Source: Bryobacter sp. CoA8 C33 (GTDB lineage Bacteria; Acidobacteriota; Terriglobia; Bryobacterales; Bryobacteraceae). From it: a DNA stretch of 38,339 bases. The position numbers and the translations under genes were made by a program. The DNA lies in contig JAINDK010000017.1 in the NCBI GenBank assembly GCA_019931185.1, positions 1-38,339 on the forward strand, given 5' to 3'. Below are positions 1 through 8,009 of this stretch, one piece after another. The number at the start of each line of letters is the position of its first letter. Position 1 is the first letter of the stretch. The notes under the pieces are model-generated. The model saw only the letters and a list, made by a program, of their open reading frames with translations, was not told the origin of the DNA and searched no databases.

Positions 1-117
1 ACGTTATCTGCGGAGCAGTTAGCCAAAGACCAGCGATGGCCTGAAATGCTGCGCTGGATCTTTCGGGATTTTACGGCTCAGCGGGGGCGCGACAAGCTGA
101 TGCCAGAGGCGGGATGA
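1..117 (+). CDS. C-terminal end of an unrecognised protein (partial)
   Basis: The frame is open from the first base and ends at TGA 115-117, giving 38 residues that finish in KLMPEAG. The 5' part lies outside the window. The visible tail is rich in Arg, Trp and acidic residues (for example RWPEMLRWIFRDF). I do not recognise a family. It directly precedes a truncated peptidase remnant, so this may be the end of a gene brought in by a rearrangement. It could also be a chance open frame, because only 38 codons can be seen. Confidence 0.3.
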   Translation, partial: TLSAEQLAKDQRWPEMLRWIFRDFTAQRGRDKLMPEAG

Positions 118-301
118 GGTTCCAACTGCTTTTTTTAGGTTTATTCAGACGGTGGATCTGGTGCGGCGCCTCGAGCAGTACAAGGTGCCGTATGAGGAGA
201 TCGTGATAGCGGACGACACGCATCATTTTCTGCGGCACGGGAACTGGACGAAGGTAGGGCGGGCGACGGCGGAGTTTTTCGCGCGTCAGTTGAAGCCTTA
301 G
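101..301 (+). pseudogene. C-terminal remnant of an S9-family (prolyl oligopeptidase-like) peptidase
   Basis: The translated end contains TVDLVRRLEQYKVPYEEIV followed by DDTHHFLRHGNW and ends AAEFFARQLKP-like. That is the usual C-terminus of S9 peptidases with a WD40-like N-terminal domain, and the HHF histidine matches the position of the catalytic His. Homology seems to begin around 140-146. Upstream, the frame hits a TGA at 98-100, and no catalytic Ser or Asp region exists in any frame of the bases before it. It has no plausible start codon or ribosome binding site. I read it as the stump of a gene whose first roughly 600 codons were lost or lie elsewhere. The stop overlaps tail to tail with the minus-strand gene at 298-525. 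Confidence 0.55.
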
Positions 302-525
302 GAGAGATCGCGAATGCGCGCTTCGAGGTAGGCGAGGCTTTCTTCGAGTTGGGCGCGGTAGCGGGGGTGGCAAGCGGCCTGGAGGCTCGAGAGGACGCGG
401 GTGCGCTGGAGCAGGAGGGCGTCGCGTTGTTGTTCGCGATCAGACTTGGTGCGCGGGGCGGCCTCGGGCGCTTCGCGGAGTTCGCGCTGGCTCTCGACGT
501 CTTTCGATTCCCATCCACGGGCCAT
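298..525 (-). CDS. Small hypothetical protein (75 aa)
   Basis: The protein starts MARGWESKDVESQ, then has a charged Arg/Glu/Gln-rich middle and a C-terminal helix ending in LEARIRDLS. No signal peptide, membrane segment or metal motif is visible. The opening MARGWESK resembles a small hypothetical family I associate with acidobacterial genomes, but no function is known to me. I chose the ATG at 523-525 because the conserved-looking N-terminus begins there; the frame extends 12 codons further upstream. It lies 4 bp downstream of the rhodanese gene on the same strand and is probably cotranscribed with it. Confidence 0.6.
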   Translation of the reverse strand: MARGWESKDVESQRELREAPEAAPRTKSDREQQRDALLLQRTRVLSSLQAACHPRYRAQLEESLAYLEARIRDLS

Positions 526-529
526 AGGG

Positions 530-871
530 TTAGTATCGGGGGACGGAGGGGTCGATCTCAAGGGACCAGCGGTCGATGCCGCCGGAGAGGCTGACGGCCT
601 GATCGAGGCCCTGGCGGCGGAGCCAGGCGACGGTATTGAGACTGCGCACGCCGTGGTGGCAATAGACGACGAGAGGTTTGCCTTCGGCGAGGGCTTCGAG
701 GCGATTGAGATTGGCGGGGATGGTGTTCATGGGGATATTCTCGGAGGGCTCGATACGAGCGGCGGAGTGTTCCCAGGTTTCACGGCAATCGAGGAGCACG
801 AGGGGCACGCCTTCGCGCAGGGAGCGGGCGAGATCGGCGGGGGAAATTTCGTAGGAATCGGGTGAGGCCAT
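530..871 (-). CDS. Single-domain rhodanese-like sulfurtransferase
   Basis: This 113-aa protein is one rhodanese domain. It has LVLLDCRETWEH near residues 25-36 and the active-site loop CHHGVRS with the catalytic cysteine at about residue 71. It ends with the typical LSGGIDRW segment. The six-residue loop after Cys fits sulfurtransferases of the GlpE/PspE type, which move sulfane sulfur to thiol or cyanide acceptors through a persulfide. No signal peptide is seen, so it is probably cytoplasmic. I chose the ATG at 869-871; the longer frame overlaps the divergent protease gene and is unlikely. Only 22 bp separate its start from that of the S41 protease on the other strand. Confidence 0.85.
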   Translation of the reverse strand: MASPDSYEISPADLARSLREGVPLVLLDCRETWEHSAARIEPSENIPMNTIPANLNRLEALAEGKPLVVYCHHGVRSLNTVAWLRRQGLDQAVSLSGGIDRWSLEIDPSVPRY

Positions 872-879
872 CCATAGAC

Positions 880-887
880 AGGATAAT
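880..887. promoter_or_regulatory. Possible overlapping divergent -10 elements
   Basis: Only 22 bp lie between the rhodanese start (871, minus) and the S41 start (894, plus). On the plus strand GATAAT (882-887) ends 6 nt before the ATG. On the minus strand TATCCT (885-880) ends 8 nt before its ATG. No Shine-Dalgarno sequence precedes either start. If both are -10 elements, transcription would begin at or next to the start codons. No good -35 match is visible. Confidence 0.35.
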
Positions 888-893
888 GGAAGA

Positions 894-2147
894 ATGAGCA
901 AGATTGTGTTCGGCTTGTTGCTGGCGGCAGCGGGACTGGCCCAGCAGATGGAGAGTTTCGAGGCCGTATGGACGGCGGTAGCAGACAAGCACTGGAGCCC
1001 GGAGCAATTGAAGCAGATCGGCTGGAATGAATTGAAGGAACCATACCGGCGGCGGGTGGCGGCGGCGGGGAACCAGAGCGAGGTGCGGCAGATCTTGCGG
1101 GAGATGGTGGGAAAGATCGGGAAGAGCCATTATGCGATCTCGGGACTGGAGATGCGGGTATCGCCGAAGGTGCGGCAGGGCGGGGGGAACTCGCCGGGGT
1201 TTCGCGTGGGACTGGTGGAAGGCAAGGTGGTGGTAACGGGCCTCGAGCCCGGGGTGAGTGATGTACGGATGGGATGGGAAGTGGTGGAGGTGGATGGACG
1301 GGCGGTGGCGCCGGCGGTGGTGGAGATACAGAAGCAGGTGGGAGAGGGTCTGCAAAGCGGGCTGCGGCTGCACCAGATGCTGCAGGTGATGGTGAGCGGG
1401 TCGCCGGGGGAGGAATTGGCATTTGCCTTCGAGGGGCTGGGGGGGGTGAAGCACAAGGTGGTGCGAAAGGTAGCGGCGGGGAATGGGTCGGCGGGCTTTG
1501 GCTTTGTGCAGGGAGTGAATGTGGGGCGGGAATACCGGAGGGTGGGAGCGCGACGGGACATTGGCTACTTCCGTCTGGATCTGTTTCTCGACGTGGTGCG
1601 GGTATTGCCGCAGTTTCAAAAAGCAGTGGAGGATTGCCGGGCCTGCCGGGGATTTATCATTGATCTGCGGGGGAACCCGGGGGGACTGGCGGTGATGGCG
1701 AATGCGCTGGCGGGCTGGTTTGTGCAAAAGGAGGACGTGAAGCTCGGCACGATGTACCAGCGGGGAGTGGAGTTGAAGTTTGTGGTGATTCCGCGGCTGG
1801 GAGGGTTTGCGGGACCGCTGGCGATACTTGTCGATGAGGCTTCGGCATCGACGAGCGAGATCTTCGCGGGCGGGATGCAGGACCTGGGGCGGGCGCGGAT
1901 CTTGGGCGAGCGGACGGCCGGGGCGGCCCTGCCGAGCGTGGTCGAGAGTTTGCCGAATGGGGACCTGTTTCAATTCGCTGTGGCGAACTATGTTTCGGAA
2001 TCGGGGCGGGAGTTGGAGGGAAAGGGCGTGAAGCCGGACCAGGTGGTGGGGCATACGCTGGCGGCGTTGCGGGCGGGGCGGGACCGGCCGCTCGAGGCTG
2101 CGATAAGCTGGATTTATGCGAGTGCTGTACGGCCTGCTGGCCGCTAG
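894..2147 (+). CDS. S41-family (tail-specific/tricorn-like) exported protease
   Basis: The 417-aa protein has an N-terminal signal peptide (MSKIVFGLLLAAAGLAQ), a helical N-terminal region, a PDZ-like stretch around residues 100-140 and the S41 catalytic core. The core shows GFIIDLRGNPGG, then VDEASASTSEIFAGG, which holds the catalytic serine, then ILGERTAGA. The Lys found in this last loop in the CtpA subfamily (GKG) is absent and replaced by TAGA, as in the S41B/TSP-like subfamily that uses other residues. It probably degrades periplasmic proteins or peptides. Its 3' end overlaps the next gene by 32 bp, implying translational coupling. Confidence 0.85.
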   Translation: MSKIVFGLLLAAAGLAQQMESFEAVWTAVADKHWSPEQLKQIGWNELKEPYRRRVAAAGNQSEVRQILREMVGKIGKSHYAISGLEMRVSPKVRQGGGNSPGFRVGLVEGKVVVTGLEPGVSDVRMGWEVVEVDGRAVAPAVVEIQKQVGEGLQSGLRLHQMLQVMVSGSPGEELAFAFEGLGGVKHKVVRKVAAGNGSAGFGFVQGVNVGREYRRVGARRDIGYFRLDLFLDVVRVLPQFQKAVEDCRACRGFIIDLRGNPGGLAVMANALAGWFVQKEDVKLGTMYQRGVELKFVVIPRLGGFAGPLAILVDEASASTSEIFAGGMQDLGRARILGERTAGAALPSVVESLPNGDLFQFAVANYVSESGRELEGKGVKPDQVVGHTLAALRAGRDRPLEAAISWIYASAVRPAGR

Positions 2148-2871
2148 TACGTTTCTGGCGGGGGAGAATTGTTCCCCAAACCCCGAGGCGATTTTGAACC
2201 GGCATCTGGAGATGTCGGGCGGCAAAGAGGCCTATGCACGGGTGAAGAGTGTTTCGATGCTCGGCACGATGGAGGTGAAGGGGCAGAACGTAAAAGGTGA
2301 GGCGCGAATCTACCGCAAGAACGGGGGCAAATCCTATACGGTGGTGGATCTGCCGGGAATCGGAAAACAGGAAGACGGCAGCAACGGCACGGTGGTGTGG
2401 GACAAGACGGTGTTGGGGCCGCGGATCAAGACGGGAGTGGAGCGGTTTCTGACGATCTGTTCGAGCTCGGCGCTGGGTGAATATACACGGGGAGCTCTAG
2501 AAAAAGACACCTGCTACGACAAGTTTGAGTTCGCGGGGGAAGAAGTCGTGGATGGGCGAAAGCTTTGCAAGTTGCGGCTGACGCCGAAGCAAGGCAAGGC
2601 GGAAGAGCACTTATTCGACAGCGAAACGGGTTTGCTGGCGCGGACTAAGATGATCATGCCGTCGCCGATGGGCGAGGTGCCGATCGTGGCGATCATTGAA
2701 GAGTACCGGAACGTGGATGGGGTGAAGACGCCGGTGAAGATCACGAATCAAATGGGTGTGGTGGCGATGACGATGAGCTTTACGTCGGTGAAGTTCAACG
2801 AGGCGATACCGGAGGCGATGTTTGCGTTGCCGCCGGAGATCAGCGCGCTGGTGAAGGCGGGGAAGAAGTAA
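2116..2871 (+). CDS. Exported LolA/LppX-fold-like protein
   Basis: This 251-aa protein begins with a short hydrophobic export signal (MRVLYGLLAASTFLAG). It continues with ILNRHLEMSGGKEAYARVKS, the usual opening of a family of exported acidobacterial proteins resembling outer-membrane lipoprotein-sorting proteins. Features of that fold are visible: repeated short beta strands with GKLxxxxY-like segments, EEYRNVDGVKTPVKI and the closing FALPPEI. Such proteins are thought to bind lipid or lipoprotein acyl chains, but the substrate here is unknown. It overlaps the S41 protease by 32 bp, so the two are likely made together in the envelope. It converges on the gene ending at 2877. Confidence 0.65.
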   Translation: MRVLYGLLAASTFLAGENCSPNPEAILNRHLEMSGGKEAYARVKSVSMLGTMEVKGQNVKGEARIYRKNGGKSYTVVDLPGIGKQEDGSNGTVVWDKTVLGPRIKTGVERFLTICSSSALGEYTRGALEKDTCYDKFEFAGEEVVDGRKLCKLRLTPKQGKAEEHLFDSETGLLARTKMIMPSPMGEVPIVAIIEEYRNVDGVKTPVKITNQMGVVAMTMSFTSVKFNEAIPEAMFALPPEISALVKAGKK

Positions 2872-2876
2872 GGAGC

Positions 2877-3290
2877 CTAGTTCTTACGCCAAGCGTCTTC
2901 GAAGGCCTTCCAGAAGTCTTTTTCGTTTTCGGTCCAGACATCGGGTTTGCCGCCGCCGATTTTGAACTCTTCCTGGCGCATGGCGCCATGACCGTGGGGG
3001 CAGATCCATTCGAGCTTGGGGGGCGCAAAGAGAACGGCGCGAGACCAGTTGCCCTCGGCCAGGGGCATGCGGAGGCGGGAGCAGCAGGAGCGGCAGCGGT
3101 AGCGCTGGTCGATCCAGAGCGCGTAGCCGACGAGGAACACGAGGATGTGGGCGGCGAGGAGCCAAAAGGTGTAGTCGAGGTCTTTGCCCATGCGGTCCTG
3201 GGGAAAGAAGTGGTTGACGGCGAGAATAAGCGCGAGGTGAAGGGCGCCGAGGAGGGCTAATTTTGCCACGAGCAGGAGCCACCAACGCAT
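2877..3290 (-). CDS. Two-helix membrane protein with cysteine-rich cytoplasmic part
   Basis: The 137-aa protein has two membrane helices, at about residues 3-28 and 42-60. The soluble C-terminal half contains CRSCCSRLRMP and later CPHGHG, a Cys/His arrangement that could bind zinc. The end is acidic and aromatic (ENEKDFWKAFEDAW). I do not recognise a characterised family. It is the last gene of a minus-strand run after PAP2 phosphatase and proline dehydrogenase, with 15 bp to the latter. Confidence 0.65.
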   Translation of the reverse strand: MRWWLLLVAKLALLGALHLALILAVNHFFPQDRMGKDLDYTFWLLAAHILVFLVGYALWIDQRYRCRSCCSRLRMPLAEGNWSRAVLFAPPKLEWICPHGHGAMRQEEFKIGGGKPDVWTENEKDFWKAFEDAWRKN

Positions 3291-3305
3291 GTCGAATTGG
3301 ACGAA

Positions 3306-4199
3306 TCAGGGGCGGAAGAAGTTCCTGGCGAGGAAGAAGACGTTGGCGGGGCGCTCGGCGAGGCGGCGCATGAAATAGGGGAACCAGGCTTCGCCATAGG
3401 GGACATAGAGGCGCACGCGGAAGCCCTGTGCGAGGAGGCGGCGTTGGAGGTCGCGGCGGACGCCGTAGAGCATCTGAAACTCAAATTGCGCCGGGGGAAA
3501 GGCGAGGGCGGGGGTGATCATGCGCTCGTCGTGGGAGGCGATGGCGGGGCTGTGGCCTTCGGTGAGGAGGAGTTGGGACAAGGAGAGGTAGTTGGTGTCG
3601 ACGGCGGATTTTTCACTGAAGGCGAGGGAGGAGGGCTCGAGGTAAGCGCCCTTGCAGAGGCGGACCGGGAGGCGGAGCTGATTGAGGCGGTGGAGGTCGC
3701 CGGCGGTGCGGAAGAGATAGGCCTGGAGGACAGCGCGGACGCAGCCGAATTCTTCATGAAGGCGGGTGACGACGGCGAGGGTGGGGTCGACGTACTGGCT
3801 CGACTCCATGTCGAATTCGACATGGGAGCCCATGCGCTGGGCGCGTTCGACGAGGAGGCGGGCGTTCTGGAAGCAGAGATCGGGGTCGATGTCGAGACCG
3901 AGTTGGGTGAGCTTGACGGAGATGGAGGCGGTGAGGGCGAGTTTTTCGATTTCAGCGAGAGCGGCGAGGTATTGATCGCGGCTTTGGGCGGCTTCAGCGG
4001 CATTGGTGACACTTTCGCCGAGGTGATCGAGGGTGACGAGGTAGCCTTGCTGGTTGAGGCGGGAGCAGACCGGGAGAACCTCGGCGAGGGTGTTGCCGGC
4101 GATGAAGCGCCGGGTGAGGCGCTCGGCGAGGGGAGAGGATTCCATCCAGCGGCGGAGGGCTTTCCGGCGCGAGAGGGAGATAAAGAACGCGCGGAACAT
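3306..4199 (-). CDS. Proline dehydrogenase (monofunctional, FAD-dependent)
   Basis: The 297-aa protein matches the length of monofunctional proline dehydrogenases and carries the flavin-barrel signatures: TLDHLGESV near residue 56, SVKLTQLGLDID near 93, HVEFDMESS near 125, VRLCKGAYLEP near 180 and the C-terminal YVPYGEAWFPYFMRRLAERP. The last motif contains the paired arginines that bind the proline carboxylate. It oxidises L-proline to pyrroline-5-carboxylate and passes electrons through FAD to the quinone pool. No P5C dehydrogenase gene is in the window. It sits between PAP2 and a small membrane protein on the same strand. Confidence 0.93.
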   Translation of the reverse strand: MFRAFFISLSRRKALRRWMESSPLAERLTRRFIAGNTLAEVLPVCSRLNQQGYLVTLDHLGESVTNAAEAAQSRDQYLAALAEIEKLALTASISVKLTQLGLDIDPDLCFQNARLLVERAQRMGSHVEFDMESSQYVDPTLAVVTRLHEEFGCVRAVLQAYLFRTAGDLHRLNQLRLPVRLCKGAYLEPSSLAFSEKSAVDTNYLSLSQLLLTEGHSPAIASHDERMITPALAFPPAQFEFQMLYGVRRDLQRRLLAQGFRVRLYVPYGEAWFPYFMRRLAERPANVFFLARNFFRP

Positions 4200-4238
4200 G
4201 ACGGGGAACCGTATATCTATTGTCGCAGCTTGGGCGAG

Positions 4239-4775
4239 TTAGGCAAGTAGGGAGAGGGAGAGGCAGCCGAGGGCGACACCGACGGCGGCGCCGGCGAGCA
4301 CATCGCTGAGGAAATGCATGCCGAGGAGGATGCGACTGGAGGCGATGGAGAGGGCGGCGAAGGTGAATTCGAGGCTGAATTCGGGATAGAGGACGGTGAG
4401 GGGGGTGAGGATGGCGAAAGCGGTGATGGTGTGTCCGGAGGGGAAGCTGAATCGATCGGGGGGCAGGAGAGTGGACCAGCAATGAGGCTCGATGTGGCAG
4501 GGGCGGCGGCGGCCGGTGAGGCGTTTGGCCCAGAGGAAGAAAGCAATGCCGGCGCCGGCGGCGAGGAAGGAGGAGCCAATGGCAAGGTAGCGTTCCGGGC
4601 CGCCATAGAGGGCGACGGCAATGGCGAGGAGGGACCAGAGCCAGCCGTCTCCGCCACGGGTGGCGCAGATCATCCAGAGGCGAACCCATTGCGGCGCGCG
4701 CCAGCGGTGAACGCGGTGCATCAGACGGTGGTCGCGTGTTTCGATAAAGTCGCGGACGAGAGGGAAAACGCTCAT
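4239..4775 (-). CDS. PAP2-family membrane phosphatase
   Basis: This 178-aa membrane protein has the three PAP2 phosphatase motifs in order: KRLTGRRRP (residues about 84-92), FPSGHT (about 111-116) and SRILLGMHFLSDVLAG (about 147-162). The Lys/Arg pair, the PSGH histidine and the final His/Asp form the catalytic site. It has five or six hydrophobic helices. Such enzymes dephosphorylate lipid phosphates, for example phosphatidic acid or undecaprenyl pyrophosphate; the substrate cannot be told here. A GGAGGA lies 9 nt upstream of the ATG and supports the start. Confidence 0.9.
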   Translation of the reverse strand: MSVFPLVRDFIETRDHRLMHRVHRWRAPQWVRLWMICATRGGDGWLWSLLAIAVALYGGPERYLAIGSSFLAAGAGIAFFLWAKRLTGRRRPCHIEPHCWSTLLPPDRFSFPSGHTITAFAILTPLTVLYPEFSLEFTFAALSIASSRILLGMHFLSDVLAGAAVGVALGCLSLSLLA

Positions 4776-5016
4776 TCAACCAGGTCCTCCGGCTCAAGTG
4801 AAGTCAAATCCGCCGTGGGGCGGCCGCCAAGGCCTGAAAGCATGAACTGCTTTGAGTATAGCAAGCGGAGTTGAGGGCAAATGTTGCGATAGCGGCTCAC
4901 TTGATCTGTTTATGACCGTGGGAGATGACAGGGCGGTGACGAATGGAAAAAACATTTGTGAATCATTTTGTTTTTTAAACGGGGGATGGTGGATTGGCGT
5001 AGGATGAGGGAGCGGA
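4776..5016. other. Intergenic region between divergent PAP2 and glycosyltransferase genes
   Basis: These 241 bp separate two divergent genes and presumably hold both promoters. A clearly AT-rich patch lies at about 4945-4979 within otherwise GC-rich DNA. I find no convincing -35/-10 pair and no ORF that looks real. Confidence 0.4.
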
Positions 5017-6147
5017 ATGCCAAAACTGGACTTCATTTATTTCGACGCCGGAGGAGGACACCGGGCGGCGGCAACGGCGCTCGAGAAGGCCTGCGAAGAG
5101 CGTTATCCGGGCTGGGAGATCCGGTTGATGCATCTGCAGGAGGAGTTGTCGTCGCTCGACATCTTCCGGCAGTTGTTCGGGATCAAGATGGAGGATGTTT
5201 ACAACCTGGTGCTGCGCAAGGGTTGGACGCTGGGTTCGCCGCAATTGCTGGTGGCGATGCATGCGTTGATCTGGATGTACCACCCGCTGCAGGTGAAAGT
5301 GCTGAAGAAGTTTTGGGCCAAGGGGGCGCCGGATGTGGCGGTGTCGCTGATTCCGAATTTCAACCGGGCTATCCATGAGGCGCTGCGGGCGGTGAGCCCC
5401 CGGACGAAGATGGTGACGGTGCTGACGGATCTGGCCGATTACCCGCCGCACTTCTGGATCGAGCGGGGGCAGGATCAGTATTTCGTCTGTGGGACGGAGA
5501 AGGCCGAGGGGCAGGCGCTGGAGATGGGGCATGCGCGGGAGAAGGTGTTCCGGGTGAGTGGGATGGTGCTGAATCCGCGCTTTTATGAACCGCTGGAGGT
5601 GGATGTGGCCGCCGAGCGGAGCAAGCTGGGGCTGCGGGCGGATTTGCCGACGGCGCTGGTGTTGTTCGGGGGTTATGGGGCGCCGGTGATGGGGCGGATC
5701 GCGCGGTGGATCGAGGAAAGCGGAGAGAAGCTGCAAATGATTTTTATTTGCGGCAAGAGCGAGGAGCTGAAGCGGGAGATCGAGGGGATGCGGTTGAAGA
5801 TGCCGCATTTCGTTGAGGGCTTTACCAAGCAGGTGCCGTACTACATGCGGCTGGCGGACTTTCTGATTGGCAAGCCGGGGCCGGGGTCGATTTCTGAAGC
5901 CGTGCACATGGGGTTGCCGGTGATCGTGACGAAGAACGCGCTGACGCTGCCGCAGGAGCGCTACAACGCGGATTGGGTGGCTGAGCAGAAGGTGGGCCTG
6001 GTACTGCCGCACTTCGGGCAGATTGTTGATGGGGTGAGGAAGCTGCTTGAACCGGGAGTGTTAGCGCGGTATCAGGAGAATGCGAGACGGATGAAGAACC
6101 GTGCCGTGTATGAAATTCCGGAGATCCTTGATAAGCTGCTGCCATGA
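5017..6147 (+). CDS. GT28-family glycosyltransferase, MGDG-synthase-like
   Basis: The 376-aa protein has the two-domain GT-B layout of diacylglycerol glycosyltransferases. The N-terminal motif FDAGGGHRAAATAL matches the glycine-rich GGGH loop of MGDG synthases and UgtP. The C-terminal domain has LFGGYGAPVMGR near residue 215, then GFTKQVPYYMRLADFLIGKPGPGSISEA-type elements near 268-295 that bind the nucleotide sugar. It probably adds a hexose to a membrane lipid. The stop overlaps the next start by 4 nt (ATGA), so the esterase-like gene is translationally coupled to it. Confidence 0.85.
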   Translation: MPKLDFIYFDAGGGHRAAATALEKACEERYPGWEIRLMHLQEELSSLDIFRQLFGIKMEDVYNLVLRKGWTLGSPQLLVAMHALIWMYHPLQVKVLKKFWAKGAPDVAVSLIPNFNRAIHEALRAVSPRTKMVTVLTDLADYPPHFWIERGQDQYFVCGTEKAEGQALEMGHAREKVFRVSGMVLNPRFYEPLEVDVAAERSKLGLRADLPTALVLFGGYGAPVMGRIARWIEESGEKLQMIFICGKSEELKREIEGMRLKMPHFVEGFTKQVPYYMRLADFLIGKPGPGSISEAVHMGLPVIVTKNALTLPQERYNADWVAEQKVGLVLPHFGQIVDGVRKLLEPGVLARYQENARRMKNRAVYEIPEILDKLLP

Positions 6148-8009
6148 TGAGATGGCTGCTGATATTGAGCTTGGCGGGGACGATCGAGGGACAGGATCCG
6201 TACACGGATTACATCGACCGCATCGGGCAGGGTTATTTGAAGCAACGCCGGGAGGCGGTGCGGGGGATCCGCACGGAGGCGGAGGCAAAGGAGCGGGCGC
6301 GGGCCTCGCGGGCCAAGGTCTTGCGGCAGATCGGCGGGTTGCCGGATTACCGGGGGCCACTGCGGGCCAAGACGGTAAAGACGTTGGACCGGGGGGCTTA
6401 TTGGCTGGAGCTGGTGCACTTTGAGAGCCTGCCGGGCTATGTGGTGACGGGAAACTTGTACCGGCCGAAGCAGAGCGGGCGGCATCCGGCGGTGCTGTAC
6501 TCGATCGGACACTGGGACGAAGGCAAGATTGCCGGCCAGCGGATCGGGGCGAACCTGGCGGCGAAGGGCTTTGTGGTGTTGGCGTATGATCCGGTAGGAC
6601 AGGGGGAGAGGCAGCAGGCATTTGACGAGCGTCATGGGCGGAGCCTGATTGGGGGCTCGACGGAGCAGCACTTTGTGAACGGGGCGCAGGCATTGCTGGC
6701 CGGGGAGAGCGTGGCGCGGTATTTCATACACGACTCGATGAGGGCGATCGATTATCTGTTGAGCCGGCCGGAGGTGGACGGCTCGCGCATTGGGGCGAGC
6801 GGTTGTTCGGGGGGTGGGACGCAGACGATGTATGTGGCGGCGCTCGATGAGCGGATCAAAGTGGCGGCGCCGTCGTGCGTGATGAACAGCTTTGAGAAAG
6901 TAATGGCGGGGCCGACGGGAGACAGCGAGCAGAGTTTTCCGGGCTTTGTGAGTGAGGGCTTGGACCAGGCGGATTGGATTTATCAGTTTGCGCCGAAGCC
7001 ATGGCTGATCTCCTCGACGGAGGAGGATTTCTTTACGCCGGCGGGGGCGGAGATCGTCTACCGCCAGGGGGTGGAGTTTTACCGGGTGTTTGGAGCCGAG
7101 GAGAAGTTGAAATGGGTGGTGGGGCCGGGCGGGCATGGGACGCCGCTGAAGGTGAGGGAGGCGATTTATGAATGGATGATCCGCTGGCTGAAGGGTGGGG
7201 CGGGAGATGCCAAGGAGATGGAACTGGAGATGCTGACGGTGGGGGACTTGTGTGTGTTCGCGGGTTGCCGCGCGCCGGGCAAGGAGTTGACGGAGGTGAT
7301 CGCCGAGGGCTGGAAAGGGCGGCGCAAGAAGGGAGATATCCGCAAGCGAATTGAATTGGGGGGGCCGGGGAGCGGACTGAGCGAGGTGAAGTGGCTGGGG
7401 CCGGAGACGCAGAAGGAAGAGTTGCTGGTGATGGTGAACGATGGGGTGCCGGCGGAGCGGCGGGCGGCGAGCCTGGCGAAGCTGGGATTGCGAGTGAAGC
7501 TGGTGAAGCTGCCGGGATCGGGACAAGTGGGGGGGCGCTATAGCGGGGGTTGGATTGACCATACGCGGGCGTGGCTGGTGGGGAAGAACCTGCCATCGAT
7601 CCGGGCGAACGATCTGTTGGTGGAAACGCGCCAGGAACTGGACCGCTATCAGAAGGTGTATCTGCACGGCTGGGCGTGGGGGGGGATCCCGGCGCTGTAT
7701 GCGGCGCAGGCGGAAAAGCGGATCGCGGGGGTATGGATTGAGAGAACGCCGTGGTCGCTGGCGATGGCGATGGAGGCGCGGCTACCGCGCAATCTGCATG
7801 AAGCGATCGTGGTGGGCTTGGCGCTCGAGGGGGATTTCGCGGACCTGATGGACAAGCGGTTCTTCATCGTGGACGCGCACGACTGGAACGAGAACCGGAT
7901 TGAGAGGGCGATTGAGGGAGTGTACCGGCGGCCCTTCGAGCAGACGGATGAGGAGCTGTTAGCTGCCTTTCGTAAACACGTTCTTCATCGTGAACTCGCC
8001 TTGCGGTGA
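6144..8009 (+). CDS. Exported alpha/beta hydrolase with acetyl xylan esterase-like domain and degenerate second domain
   Basis: The 621-aa protein starts with a signal peptide (MMRWLLILSLAGTIEGQ). Residues about 90-350 form an alpha/beta hydrolase of the acetyl xylan esterase/dienelactone hydrolase kind: oxyanion-side HWDEGK, AYDPVGQGER, nucleophile elbow GCSGGG with Ser222, an acidic SSTEEDFFTP segment and GPGGHGTP carrying the likely catalytic His. The C-terminal 230 residues look like a second hydrolase-type domain. There the elbow reads HGWAWGG, with Ala where Ser is expected. A carbohydrate- or cell-wall-ester substrate is plausible but unproven. The 3' 51 bp overlap the convergent gene ending at 7959. 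Confidence 0.75.
   Translation: MMRWLLILSLAGTIEGQDPYTDYIDRIGQGYLKQRREAVRGIRTEAEAKERARASRAKVLRQIGGLPDYRGPLRAKTVKTLDRGAYWLELVHFESLPGYVVTGNLYRPKQSGRHPAVLYSIGHWDEGKIAGQRIGANLAAKGFVVLAYDPVGQGERQQAFDERHGRSLIGGSTEQHFVNGAQALLAGESVARYFIHDSMRAIDYLLSRPEVDGSRIGASGCSGGGTQTMYVAALDERIKVAAPSCVMNSFEKVMAGPTGDSEQSFPGFVSEGLDQADWIYQFAPKPWLISSTEEDFFTPAGAEIVYRQGVEFYRVFGAEEKLKWVVGPGGHGTPLKVREAIYEWMIRWLKGGAGDAKEMELEMLTVGDLCVFAGCRAPGKELTEVIAEGWKGRRKKGDIRKRIELGGPGSGLSEVKWLGPETQKEELLVMVNDGVPAERRAASLAKLGLRVKLVKLPGSGQVGGRYSGGWIDHTRAWLVGKNLPSIRANDLLVETRQELDRYQKVYLHGWAWGGIPALYAAQAEKRIAGVWIERTPWSLAMAMEARLPRNLHEAIVVGLALEGDFADLMDKRFFIVDAHDWNENRIERAIEGVYRRPFEQTDEELLAAFRKHVLHRELALR

Noticed and set aside
780-2225. Long minus-strand open frame opposite the S41 protease
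   Set aside because: Pro/Arg/His-rich shadow of the protease and rhodanese genes with no recognisable domain. 6072-7667 and 10799-12475 are similar.
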